Assembly (NCBI GenBank): GCA_036346225.1 | Contig: JARFIW010000884.1 | Span: forward strand, 868,001 to 932,000 | Length of the DNA stretch: 64,000 nt | Direction: 5' to 3' | Source: Platerodrilus igneus | Taxonomy: Eukaryota > Arthropoda > Insecta > Coleoptera > Lycidae | Part shown: positions 33,172 to 45,614 of the stretch, piece after piece | How the letters are laid out: each line of letters starts with the position of its first letter | How positions within the stretch are numbered: the first letter of the stretch is position 1 | Notes under the pieces: model-generated | What the model saw: only the letters and a program-made list of their open reading frames with translations | Told to the model about the DNA's origin: nothing | The model's database searches: none | Made by a program: the position numbers and the translations under genes

Positions 33172-35622
33172 TATTACATACTTTATCAACTGATGGGTAA
33201 CATGTTACGGGTTCTTTTTATCCCCTAATGTGACGTGACCTTTAAGGAAGAATTTCCTTAAAATGATGGAACGCAAATATCTTCCGACTATGCTAGGGGT
33301 CTATTCCTTGGGAAGAGCTTATGAGGATTGGTCGTGGTTCTTTTTACAAAGCATTATTTTTTTACTAGGGCTAGATTCTTAACAAAACAGGGGTTTAAAT
33401 AGGGCGCCACCAAGTCATTAACTTTAAACACAGGGTTTCCCTAAGGAGGACTTGGGCGTCCTAAGAGAGGAATACCGTATTAACTGCTAACGCAAAAGCT
33501 GTAAAGAAAATTTAATTAAATTTACAAAAATGAGAACACAAGAGGTATACTCTTGTTACTTCATATAAAAAACAACAAAGATTAATCAGGCAACAATATT
33601 TTGAGCACAGATTTTATGCTTCCATATCTGAAAAGGCTATTAAAGCTTTTTGTTAAATTGGAGTTTCCACTTTACGCTATTTTATCTTATATCTGGTACT
33701 CTACTTCTGAACGTACTTGTTCAGAATAAAACAATTAATTAAGAAAATTAAATGTTGCTTCTTTAATTAAAATATTTCCTTCATAAAAGTTATAAATATA
33801 AAATTCATATTTAAGAAAAGATAATATAAGTTTTATCTACTCATAAGGTAGGCTTATATATTCAAAGGAAATATTAAAAACTTTAAATGTTGTTTTCGTT
33901 ACAAAAATTTAACTTGAATTTATACCAGAAATATCAGATGTTTTTCTGTTTACATATTTATAAAAATTTAACTACATTGTCTATATATTCATCATTCAGA
34001 AATTGTAAGTGAAATCATGCATATATGAAACATTAATAAGAACTCTTCAGGTTTGCTTAATTTCATTAAAATTAGTAACTGTGATTACACTGCACTAGTA
34101 TTGACAATAAAAATTTACTAAGATCCTTTTCAGTTTGTTAAACGGGTTAATAATAATAAGTGGTTGCAAAGATATTTTCTGAAGCAGCCTCGTATCAAAG
34201 ATCACCATATGTAGACTTGATGTAAGAATAATACTAATATCTTACCTTGGTTCAGCAGGTGTTGTTTACGTGATGGTGTTACAGCATGTTGGGGCAGGTG
34301 TTAATACATACCTTTTTCAGAAAACAAGTTACATAAAATCCACATGTTCTACAGGACACAAACAGCTGCGTGACCTTTGGAACGGACCATATGAACTTCG
34401 TGCGTTTTCTTACACGCACAAACTGTACCAACAAAAATCCAATATAAAATTCAGATGGTCTACGGTGTGTAGATCTTGACCAAAATAATTACCATCGTAT
34501 AGTCGTCCTCCTAATTACTTGTAATTTCACACTCGCAATTTCAAAAATACCATTTCCATTCATTATCGGACTTTATTTCCAAACCATAAAAATTTCTACG
34601 TACTTTGTAGAACGTTTCCTTAAAATCCAAACTTATTGTTTTCTCGCATAACATTACATAAAATCCAACTATTCATCGTACGGTTGAAGGACGTTCATCT
34701 TGGATCGATATTTTATATCGCAAAGTTGACGTGAATAAACTATAACTTGATACTCGCAGGTGCAAAAGTAGAATTAATATCCTCTTGAAATACAGCATAC
34801 AGACTGCCTTATTTTTATAAAACCAGATAAGGCGAATTCATTCTAACAAAATGAGCATACGGAGAAGCCTTACAATTGATATACAAAACGGTTTCTTAAA
34901 AGGTTCTTTCTCTATATTTGCAGGAGAATTATAAAATAAATATTTAATCGAAGATTTGCCGGAACATTTCAATAAGTATTTAATTGAAGATTTTCTAACG
35001 AAGCGTTGAAAGGCATATTTTATTGTAACTTTTACGAAATAATTAAAGGAATATTTTAAGTGCTATTTAAACAAGTGTCCAAAGAATTATTAAATGAATT
35101 TACCAAAAGAATTATTCAAACGAAGTTATTAAAAGAATTTTTTAAAGGACATTATAAAAAGACGTTATAAAAAGAAACTATCCAAAAACGTTATTAAAAG
35201 AGCGCTACAACAAAATTATTTAATTTATCTAATAACTTATTTTCAACTCTTACCATTGTTAAAACCACTACGCCTAGTGTTCAGCGCACTAGGGCTCTAC
35301 TACCGCACAAGGCCAGACGCTAATTACATGCTAGAACACTTTTGGTTTTCATGATGGTTCTCGACGAGAGCTCTAGCTAAAGTGAGTGCTGATGTAATAT
35401 GCACGAAACTGGAAAGCTGCTTGGCCTTGATAGTATTTATACTAACATTCGACGCCTGATGTTAGCAACCAAACTAGCATATCTGTATGGCGGTTAGCGC
35501 TCATAATACCAATACTGGTATTTATTTATTTAAAAATGGTTTACCTGATATAAATGACTAGAGAAGAGTTTGTAAAACTAAAAATTCATTGACGTTCTGC
35601 AGTGGTCAAAAAAACTGTTACA
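33172..35622 (+). mobile_element. LTR-like 2.0-2.5 kb repeat, copy B
   Basis: Starts TATTACATACTTTATCAACT and ends GGTCAAAAAAACTGTTACA, with CTAC immediately outside both ends (33168-33171 and 35623-35626). The whole interior aligns with copies A and C. It carries an internal hairpin TTTAAGGAA, GAA, TTTCCTTAAA near 33239-33260 and an AT-rich segment of ATTATTAAA/GTTATAAAA repeats near 35050-35200. At 2451 bp it is the longest copy. Non-coding; alternatives as for copy A. Confidence 0.8.
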
Positions 35623-35749
35623 CTACTATATACAAATTTCAAATTTATAACACCAACCTTAATAGCTATATAAAATAAAATAGATCAATATCTTTATGCC
35701 CATAGGTATGCTTATTATTGATCCAGAGTGGCTGAATGCTCTACTTGCT

Positions 35750-35900
35750 TATGGCGATCACCCCTAGCGAAACTCGCAGCTACTGTCAAATTCACCTAGG
35801 CCCGTGCGGGATATCCTACCGCCCTATGACGATCACCTCTGGCGGAATATTCAGATGCTATGGCGAATCCATCTTCGCCCGGGTGGGATGCTTAGACGTC
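35750..35900. repeat. GC-rich tandem duplication, 75-bp unit
   Basis: ATGGCGATCACCCCTAGCG (35751) and ATGACGATCACCTCTGGCG (35826) start two adjacent, diverged copies that also share a CAG.T.CT block and CCCG..GGGAT. Base composition is much richer in G and C than the surroundings. No protein or RNA family recognised. Confidence 0.6.
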
Positions 35901-35905
35901 ATGAC

Positions 35906-37364
35906 GGACCTTTCAAAGTAATCAATTTTACTGTATAATTTTTGCATATTCTACTGTTGCAAATAATTTGTATGACTGATTGAGGATCATCGTATATATC
36001 AAACCCTACTTCGATAATGCAATGGAGAAAATACGGTTTAAAATCGCTTAAAAAGTAGACAGTCTTTCCTACTAGCTTGTTCCGGTCTAATTGCGGTAGT
36101 TTTACATAACTTGTAACGTCAATACTGGAAAAATTCATTTTTAACTCGTAATTTTGATCAACTCTATGATATTTTGACAAATACGTCTTATATGCGGTGC
36201 GCAGTTTCTTATTGTGTTAACTGGTGTAATATGCAAATCTCGACAGGAAAAATGACGCCTTTAATGGTGTTATAGTGGGTTATCCCTGTTAATGTAAATC
36301 CGCATCAGACCATACACCTCCTTCACCTCCACATAACACTTCCACACACAACCTCCACCACCTTAGGTTTTAAAATGATTTATTAGGTTTCCCTTTTTCT
36401 GCTAGATGTTTGCAGTGATTCTTTAACACGCTGATCTATGTTTTGTACTCTTAACTTCCTTCTTTTTAAATTTACTTCCTCCAATTCTAATTTTTTTTCC
36501 TTTAATTGCGTAATTTAATCTTATCACCATCGAATGTTAACTTACATAGAAAAGATGCTAATATGTACTGTATAAAGCCGAAGAATGTAGAAGGCATGCA
36601 AACAAAGTCGAAGATTACACTGGAAACGAAAGTGTGGAGTAAATCCTTCAGAGCGCAAACATGGCAACATATCGCCTTATACATTTTAGAAGTAACCGAA
36701 AGATGTTGAAGACATTCGAACACAATCCGAGATTGGGCAGAGAAAACAATAGTAGTAAAATGAATTTTGCGTGTAAACACGCAAACGTTGCAAAAATATT
36801 ATCTTGTACAGATTAGAATTGAACGACAGCTGCCGAAAGACTTTCCGATCGCATAGATCGCGTAGAAGAAAAACGAAGTGATGTACTTTTAGTACACTTT
36901 ATGCGAGCGGTCTTTATTTGAGCTGATGCATTTATGGTAATTCCTCTAACAAATTTTCTAATTAACGCCTGTTAGTTGCGTCCTACACGAAACGCCGTTG
37001 GAGTGTCTGTACTTCTCGTTTATTCCTTCCAACTCTTCTGTGTAATAATCTGTTTGCACCCACATGTTTTGGCTTTAACACCATGACCAGCAGGCACAAA
37101 TTTTCGAGAACTTTCCGCGTAGACTACTATTAAAGATCATACGCATCTCTCTTTTTTTAGCAAGAAATTTTACATTTTATGTATTAATTTATCTCCAGAC
37201 GATCCACAATTTTAATAATACTTTTTTCCTAGGTGTTTACCATATTCTGAACGTAAATATACTTAACGTACTTATATATATTTAAAAAGAAAGGTTTATC
37301 TTCTACATAACTATCATCTTATTACAGAATAATTCGAATTATGTAATAAAATCAATGAAGCTAC
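35906..37364. other. Non-coding stretch with a short CCACCT-type tract
   Basis: The only structure noticed is a (CACCTCC)-like tract at 36310-36356. Short opposing open frames at 36502-36780 have no recognisable content. Confidence 0.4.
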
Positions 37365-38505
37365 TTTAACGGGTTAAACTCGTAGCGTTACTAAAACCAG
37401 CTTACCCCATTTTTAAAAATTCGTACTAAATGCAATAGAAATATGTAAAACTGCACTTGCTTACTAAGCCGTTACCTCAGTTTACTGGCACAGATACTAA
37501 AATAGCAGAAGTAGCTGTGCGTTCGCGGCTTCTCGGAATACATACACGCATTTCGATAGTTAATTTTCCCCATCTTCCGGCAAAAGAATATAAGTGTGTA
37601 AGAATTGGGCATAGTGTCAGGGTTTGGAGTTTATACCCGGGTTTTGGGATCATTTTTGGCCATTTAGAAAGCGTCTCTGTATGGGGATACACATTAGAAT
37701 TAATTTTTAGGAAAACCCTGTAACAAATAGTATACATCTTTATTACCATTCTCCACCCCAACAAGTCGAAACATAGCAACATACGCTTGCAAATTTTTTA
37801 AATTTACTGTTGGTTGTTGTAACTGCATACACCTCCACTTCCACCTCCTTCATAAGCTAATACCATGATCGTTAACCAAACTAGATCTAAATGTAATGTA
37901 TAATCGAGCACCACGAGAACCTATAAAAACTCACAATATGATTCCTTATCTGCTCGCTTTTGCTTGGACTGCGTGCTTGGTATATATACAATTGATCGAA
38001 ATCATAACATATTGCATTTTAAAATTTATGTTTAATTAAAACGGGTTATAATACCATAACGGCTTAAACTCGCACCGCTAGTAAAGTGAGCTTACCCTAT
38101 TTTTTAAAAAATCCATACTTAATACAATAAAATGAGTAAAAAGTGCCCTTGATGCTTACTAAGTCATTCACCTCGATTTACCGGTGCAGAAGCTACAATA
38201 ACAGGGATCAGCTGTGCCCTTGCAGCTTCCCCGAGTACATAGACGCATCTAAGAAGCACAATTTTCCATCTTCCGACACAAGAATATAAATCTACACGAA
38301 ATTAGGGCTACACCCGGGTATAGACCCAGGGTTTGGAGCGTAGATCCGGATTTTAGAGTTATTTTGGGTAATTTAGGACGCATTTTGTGCTTATTCTGCA
38401 TGGGGATACTATTACAATAATTTTTTTTAGAAAACCACCTAGCAAATAATATGCATCTTTATTTTCATTCTCCACTCCAACGAGTAGAAACATGTAACAC
38501 AAGTC
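37365..38505 (+). repeat. Direct tandem duplication of a ~430-460 bp unit
   Basis: Unit 1 (about 37365-37795) and unit 2 (about 38040-38505) align in the same orientation: GGTTAAACTCGTAGCG/GGCTTAAACTCGCACCG, CTTACTAAG, TTTACTGGCACAGA/TTTACCGGTGCAGA, TTTTCC.CATCTTCCG, CAGGGTTTGGAG, TGCATGGGGATAC-like blocks and CATTCTCCACTCCAACGAGT. The linker has a short (CCACCT) tract. Neither unit has a shared open reading frame. Confidence 0.75.
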
Positions 38506-39540
38506 CGCAAAATGTTTATGTTTTTAATGTTTTTATGTATTTAAATCATACCGTGGTAAGAATAATTCATTGAAATAATGGAGTTTACTTGAATAATATA
38601 TTTAAAACGATGTTTAATGACTTGAAAATATTGTATGTGTCTCACGACAAAAATATTATAAGATGTCTAAAGTAGTCACTTAATAGCGATTTAGATCAAA
38701 AACGCTAATAATTAATAACAACACTATAGTGCAAATGTAAACATTGACAAGGGGATAGGCACTATGATACTAAATATGGCAGCCGATGCTGACCTTGTAT
38801 TCATGTAAACCACCTATTACTTTATACAGCTTAGATAATAACCAACGTAAATATTAAACTTACAATTAATATTACTGTTTTGGGGTGTGCACTAACAAAA
38901 GATAAACGTGTCTGTTCACATCTCTGTTGAAGACAAATATATCGCTGGCACTAATTCAAGAGCGTTTCTGATACCTCGATTCTGGCAAGCACTTTTGCTT
39001 GAAGATTACGGAAGCGGATCGGGAGAAATGGACATGGTCCTTTTCTGTTCATTATAAAATCGCTTCGTTCATCAAGAGCAAACGTTATCTAGCTATTTAT
39101 ACGGAGCATTGTTTGAACCAACACAAAAGTAATATTTGAAATAGATAAAAACTGACACAGAATAAATTTTTAATCAGAATTTTTAAAAAATAAGCCTTAA
39201 ATTGTATATGGACAGTGAACATATAAAGGGGTATTAAATATTATGCAGGAAGCATAACACTTAAAGGAATTACTTGAAATATGGGCGTATTAATTCTCTT
39301 AAGAATCAAATATGTTACAACAATGCCTTCAATCTCTTAGAAACTTCTGGAAGATTTAGTTTTAACTAATCTGGTGTACTACGTTTGACAACTTTCCTTA
39401 CGCAGAAAACAGTTCCGCCCTGTGAGCTTACGGCGCTTGTGTTTAAAATGTATTGTGCAGCCCGTACCAAACACATAGAATGTTAATAGAAAAATATTTT
39501 AATATTAGTAAACATAATAGCAAAACAATTTTTACAAATT
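38506..39540. other. AT-rich non-coding stretch
   Basis: No supported feature. CAGTTCCGCCCTG at 39410-39422 might be near an end of the adjacent hAT-like element but has no proven partner. Confidence 0.35.
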
Positions 39541-39549
39541 AAAGGTTAA

Positions 39550-41557
39550 TTAACAATTAAATAAACATTCACCCAAAGAAAACCAATAATTATTTATCGT
39601 AATAAGGAACACGATTTGTAAAAGTTTTACACGCCGAACTTTAATTTCAGGAAACTTTTGGATAATACTATGAATATTTAAGGCATCCAGTATTTCTGAC
39701 TCGATCGGTATCGTTGTCAGATCAATTAAACGTTCTTGGCGCATTGTAGTTCTGAGGCATTCTTGATCAAGGTAAGTAGAGAATGATCTCTCAGCTGAAG
39801 CAACTGAAGCAGGTAGGGTCAAAATTAATCTTAGTGTAATTATGAAAATAACTTTGTAGATCATAGATCATTTTGTACCAAATAACGTAAAAGTTCAAAG
39901 AGACCACTGTTATTTTCTACACTACAATTAAAAAGCGTATTTATTTCATCGAATACTTCTATTTCATAAATTTTTATCTCATTTTTGTCTTGCTGACTGG
40001 TGACGAGTTTTAATGTTTTTGCGATTATGATTCACATATTGTTTCTAAACCGTTCCCGGGGGAATTTATCGTACTCTCCCATCATGTGTCGGATAATGGT
40101 TTTAGTGTGAAATTATTGATGTGTTTCTTCAAAAGATCCCAATGTTGAGTTGACGATGCAAAAAATACGTAAAGTTCCTGAACAATACCAAAAAGAAATT
40201 AACAGTTCTAAAATTTACATTAACTGCATCGTTTACGGCCAAATTTAAGCTGTGAGATGCACATGGAATAAAAAATGCATAGGGTTAGAATCTAAAATCT
40301 CTTTCTGCAGTTCATTGTGCTTCTCTTTCATGTTTGACCCATTGCCATATTCCTGACCATGAATATTGTTTCGATTTAAATTTAGAGATTCTAAATGTTT
40401 ATGAAATTCCTGAAATATATTTTCGATGTTGCGTTAAATGTTCGGCAAAACCCCAGGAGATGCTCACAAATTTTTAGTCTCTATTTGAATCAACGAAATG
40501 TACTATAGCTGTTAATTGTTCCTGGTGGCCTTTGTCTGGTGTAGAGTCTAAAATTATGGAGTAATATTTAGCAGCTGCTAGTAATTTTAGTATACGCTTT
40601 TTATTCTATTTGCTAGCAAAGCTACAATCTCATTTTGAATATTATCACCTAAATATGTAGTCATGCATTTGTTCGTTTCGTTAAATGTGTTCATATAACG
40701 TCGCATCAAAATTTGATATAATTTCTATTGCTTTTAAAAAATTGCCGTTGTCTTGTTCAAACAACTGATCTGATCCTCCATGAAAAGCTGAATATTACCT
40801 AGCTAAAAATTGTATAACATACACAATTCGCAGTATTACACCAGACCAATGTTTTCTTTCTCGATCAAAAGGTTTTTGTCTTTGATTATCAATTGTAGTT
40901 TTGCTCTTTAAAGCAAGTGCCACATTTGCAAATTTTTTTATAACTATTATTGTGCGTTTAGCTTTCTACATGCCGCGATAACAGGAGAGATAAATGTTGC
41001 TAGTCATTTATAGCCGTTGCCGCAAAAGTATTGTTTTTTGAAGTACATAACTTGCAATAAAAGCAAAGTACGCCATCTTTGGATACTGAATACAAAAGCC
41101 AATTCCTTTCGCATGTTTCGCCGTTTACCAAAGTGCGCGAATAAAAATGATGAGAATTTTCCACCCTTCTCATTTTTTTAATATGGGTATTCTTTAACTT
41201 AAATAGAACTTTTTTCAGGCAAAAGTTGCCTTTCTGCGTGTGAAAGTGTCTCTGACCAATTACCTGGATCGACACTTAAGAGAGTATGCGAAGTAGATAA
41301 AGGGTATACGACGTCAGAACTACCGTGCAGGCATCATAGATAGTATCTGATGGAACATTAGCCTTAGCCTAACATACTTTTCTCTCACTACTCTCACTTA
41401 CTTGAAAGGTAGCAATAATATCGTGACTCGTAGACTGCACCGATTCTGTATTTTTCACATATTTGTAAATCCCACTCTTCTCTCTTTCCTTTTCTTGTTC
41501 TTTGGCCACCCTCCTCTTTTTGAATTGAGCGCCGGAAATTCTTTTGCTCTTCGTCAT
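39550..41557 (-). pseudogene. hAT-like (ZMYM1/DUF4371-type) transposase, decayed
   Basis: On the minus strand, in order: a start at 41557 with MTKSKRISGAQFKKRRVAKE, typical of insect hAT-like ZMYM proteins; a TTF/BED-like zinc finger ([20 protein letters not shown], then [12 protein letters not shown]; 41275-41000); DUF4371-type catalytic-domain relics (NIHGQEYGNGSNMKE near 40330 and YYSIILDSTPDKGHQEQLTA near 40550); then the C-terminal dimerisation domain LPASVASAERSFSTYL..., ending near 39550. Several stops and frameshifts separate the blocks. Terminal repeats could not be placed with confidence. Confidence 0.75.
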
Positions 41558-42072
41558 TTCTTATAAACTGGAATAGTTAGTTACCTCAGTACTGCAGTGT
41601 CTGCGTAACCTCAATTTCACAACATCTTCTTAATTTATTTAACGTTATTGATACTTATATACAGGGTGCCAAATTTAACATGTCTTCCATGGGTAATTCG
41701 TATTCTTAGAAATAAAAGTAGGTTGAATGGGGAAAGTATCAGTGTATTTAATTGTCATTTAAGGTAACTAAAGACATTTTTTCTGTCACTTCCGGTTTAG
41801 CCGGAAATGTAACCAACTTTGAAATTCTTAATGGAACACCCTGTATATTATAATAGTTTTGGATAGGAAATACCTTTGGCTTTATAGAAGTATTAGCATT
41901 AAGTATATCTAGAATGAAAAATAAAGGAGATATTTGACATTTCTTGTTTTTACTTTTACAAAAATCATACTATCCATCAAAACAATTGCGACAAAAAACA
42001 ATATCAGTTATAATCAGATGTCACGCTTAGTGTTTGTTCTAATTTTAAACACTATTAATACGATATTCTAAA

Positions 42073-45000
42073 ATGAATTTTTCAAATACTAAGAAGGAAG
42101 ATATGCTAGAAGTGTAATTTTTCATACAAAAAAATGCTGCCAATGCGTTGCGATTGTATTTAGAACGTTACCCACAGAGAAGTCTCCCAAGTACGAAAAT
42201 ATTTTCAAGGCTTGAGACTTCGCTACGAGACAGGGGAAGCTTTAATAAATTTGGACGGAAACGACAACTACGTATTATAACGTATTTCATACTTTACTGT
42301 TTGGGTTAACTAGTTAGGGGTTATTTTTATATCCCCAAATGTGACCAGTAACCTTTAAGGAAGGGTTTCCTTAAAATGATGGAACGCAAATATCTTCCGA
42401 CTATGCTAGGGGTTTATTCCTTGGGCAGAGCTTATGAGGATTGGTCGTGGTTCTTTTTACAAAGCATTATTTTCTTACTAGGGCTAGATTCTCAACAAAA
42501 CAGGGGTTTGAATAGGGCGCCACCAAGTCATTAACTTTAAACACAGGGTTTCCCTAAGGGGGACTTGGGCGTCCTTAGGGAGGAATACCGTATTAACTGC
42601 TAACGCAGGAGCTGTAAAAAAAATTTAATTAAATATACAAAAATGAGGACACAAGAGGTATTCTCTTGCTACCTCATATAAAAAAACAACAAAGATTAAT
42701 CAGGCAACAATAATATGAACACAGATTCTATGCTTCGAATTCTGAAAAGGCTATTAAAGCTTCTTGTTAAATTGGGTTTACCACTTTACTCTATTTGATC
42801 TTATACTTTGTTACCTTACTTCTGAACGTACTTGTTCAGAATAAAACAATTAATTAAGAAAATTAAATGTTGCTTCTTTAATTAAAATTGTTCTTTCATA
42901 AAAATTGTAAATATAAAATTCATGTTTAAGAAAAGATAATACAAGTTTCATCTACTCATAAGGTAGCATTATATATTCAAAGAAAAATATCAAAAACTTT
43001 AAATGTTGCTCTAGTTACAAAAATTTAACTTGAATTTATACCAGAAATATCAGATCTGTTTTTTCTGTTTAGGTATTTATAAAACTTTAACTACTTTGTC
43101 TATTAATTCATTATTCAAAAATTGTAAGTGAAATCATGCATATATGAAACATCAATAAGAACTCTTTAGGTTTGCCTAACTTCATAAAATTTAGTAACTG
43201 TAATTATACTGAACTAGTATTGACAATATAAATTTACTAAGGTCCTTCTTAATTTGCGAAACGGATTTATGATAATAGATAGTTACAAAAATATTTTCTA
43301 AACCAGCCTCGTATCAAAGATCACCAAATGTAGACGTGATGCAAGAATAATTCTGATCTCTTACCTTGGCTCTGCAGGTGTTGTATACATGTTGTCGTTA
43401 CAACATGTTAGGGCAGGTGTTAATACATACATTTCTCAGAAAACAAGTGACGTAAAATCCACATGTTCCACAGAACACGAACAGCTGCGTGACCCTTGGA
43501 CCGGACCATACTAACTTCCATGCGTTTTTGTTATTCACACAAACTAGACCAACCAAATTCCAATACTAAACTTAGATGTTCTACTGTGTGTAAATCTTGA
43601 ACGAAAGTTTTAACAGTACCATTCCAATGCATCATCAGACTTAATTTCCAAACCATAAAAATTTCTACATACTTTGTAGAACGTTTCCTTAAAATTCGAA
43701 CTTATGGTTGACGTGAATGAACCATAAGTTGATACTCGCAGGTGCAAAAGTAGAATTTATATCTTCTTTAAATACAGCATACTCGCTGCCTTATTTTTAT
43801 AAAACCAGATAATACAAAACGACTTCTTAAAGTTGAGAATTATAAAATAAATATCTAATTGAAGATTTTCTACGAAGCGTTGAAAAACATGTTTTATCGT
43901 AACTTTTACGAAATTATTAAAGGAATATTTTAAGTGCTATTTCCACAAATGTCCAAAGAATTATTAATTAAATTTATCAAAGGAATTATCTAAACGAAGT
44001 TATTTATTAAAAGTCGTTTAAAAACGTCGTTAAAAAGAACGTTATAACTAAAAAAAAAAAAAACGAAAAGAGCGCTACAACAAAATTATTTAGTTGGTCT
44101 AATAAGTTATTATTTTAATTCTTACCATCGTTAAAACACAAAGCTTAGTGTTCAGCGCACTAGGGCTCTACTACCGCACAAAGGCCAGACGCAAGTTACA
44201 TTCCAGAACCCTTATTAGTTCCATAATCGTTCTCGACGAGAGCTCTAGCTATTGTGAGTGCAGATGTGCTATGCACGAAACAGGAAAGCTGCTTGGCCTT
44301 GATAATAATTGTATTAACATTCGGCGCCTGATATTAGCAACCAAACTAGCATTTCTGTATGGCGGTTAGCACGTACAATACCAATACTGGTATTTATTTG
44401 TTTAAAAATGGTTTGCATGATATTAATGACTATACTAGAGTTATTAGGACTAAAAATTCGTTGATGTTCTGTAGTGGTCAAAAACTGTTACAGTATAGTG
44501 ACTGAACTAGTAAAAGAACAAGTACTTGCTTTGTTTGAAGTTTATCCCCAAATGTCTACACGGCAAACTGCAACCGAATGTAGTATTTCCACAGAAGCAA
44601 TTCGCCTAATTTTAAAAAAGTATCATTATAAACCATATAAGATTATATTAGTGCAACATTTGCATACAGAAGATCAAGATAAACGAGTGCAGTTTTGTAA
44701 CTGTTTGTTAGATAATATTAGAAGAGACAGAACTTTTCCAAATTACATCCTATGGTCAGACGAATGTTATTTTTCTAATAATGGCATGTTAACTCGAAAA
44801 AATAATCATTACTGCTTTACCTTCAATCCACTACAAACCAGAGATAGGAATTATCAGCGGAAGTTTTCAATTAATGTTTGGTGCGGAATTTTCAACAACA
44901 GCATTGTCGGGCCTTTTTTTTATAACGGAACGTTGTCAACAGGAAGGTATCGCGACTTTTTAAGAAATGATATGGAGGGCTGGTTGGATAACTTGCCATT

Positions 45001-45241
45001 AAATCTACGACAAATATTGTACTTTCAGCAAGACGGTGCACCTGCGCATAATGCTGTTTTAGTAAGACAGTACCTTGCCCAAATGTTTGGTAATAAATGG
45101 ATAGGAACTCATGGTCTCACAAAATTTCCTCCACGATCGCCCGACTTAACCCCACTAGATTTTTTCTTATGGGGTTATTTAAAAGACACCATTTATAAGC
45201 AAACACATGAATCCGTTGAAGTCTTGCAAAACCAACATTAA
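42073..45241 (+). pseudogene. Tc1/mariner-type transposase split by an insertion
   Basis: The start ATG at 42073 opens MNFSNTKKEDMLEV, then a TAA (42115-42117) where the frame continues to NAANALRLYLERYPQRSLP and SFNKFGRKRQLR, the N-terminal helix-turn-helix region. Copy C of the LTR-like repeat is inserted at 42276. The gene resumes after 44492 in the same frame when one GTAT duplication is discounted. The DDE domain is well kept: FPNYILWSDECYF (first Asp), LYFQQDGAPAHNA (second Asp) and SPDLTPLDFFLWGYLKD (third Asp). A stop at 45239-45241 comes about 50 residues before the family's usual C-terminus. It is a pseudogene from the early stop and the insertion. Confidence 0.85.
42276..44492 (+). 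mobile_element. LTR-like 2.0-2.5 kb repeat, copy C, inside a transposase gene
   Basis: Runs from TATAACGTATTTCATACTTT to GGTCAAAAACTGTTACA, flanked by GTAT on each side (42272-42275 and 44493-44496). Deleting it with one GTAT gives an uninterrupted reading frame across the transposase, the strongest proof of its boundaries. It is very similar to copy A. Non-coding. The internal hairpins CCCTAAGG/CCTTAGGG (42552-42580) and TTTAAGGAA/TTTCCTTAAA (about 42355-42377) are intact. Confidence 0.85.
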
Positions 45242-45614
45242 AGAATAATAAGAGAATACTGCGACGAGCACAATTGTGTATAGAGAAACAGGAGAACAAT
45301 TTCGAACAATAGCTATAGTAAATATGCAAAAGTTGTAATATCTCCGTTATTTTTTATTATAGGCATACTTAATGCTTATACTTTTATAAAGCCAAACGTA
45401 TTTCCTATCCAAAACTATTGTAATATATAGGGTGTTTCATTAAGAATTTCAAAGTTGGTTACATTTCCAGCTAAACCGGAAGTGATAGAAAAAATATCTT
45501 TAGTTGCCTTAAATGACAATGAAATACACTGACACTTTTCCCATTTAACCTACCTTCTATCTCTAAGAATAAACGAATTACCAATGGTAGACATTTTAAA
45601 TTTGGTACCTTGTA

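Larger units (their letters stand above)
41662..45612 (+). mobile_element. IS630/Tc1/mariner-superfamily transposon with ~275-bp terminal inverted repeats
   Basis: The ends begin CAGGGTGCCAAATTTAAC (left) and the inverse of CAAGGTACCAAATTTAAA (right). The inverted repeats run 41662-41934 and 45337-45612 with high similarity, including TCACTTCCGGTTTAGC and AGTTTTGGATAGGAAATAC. TA flanks both ends (41660-41661 and 45613-45614). The total is 3951 bp, but 2217 bp of this is the nested copy C plus its 4-bp duplication, leaving a 1.73-kb element with one transposase gene, a normal size for this superfamily. Confidence 0.85.

Noticed and set aside
44148..44369. 73-codon open frame in copy C
   Set aside because: It is not conserved as an open frame in copies A, B and D of the same repeat.
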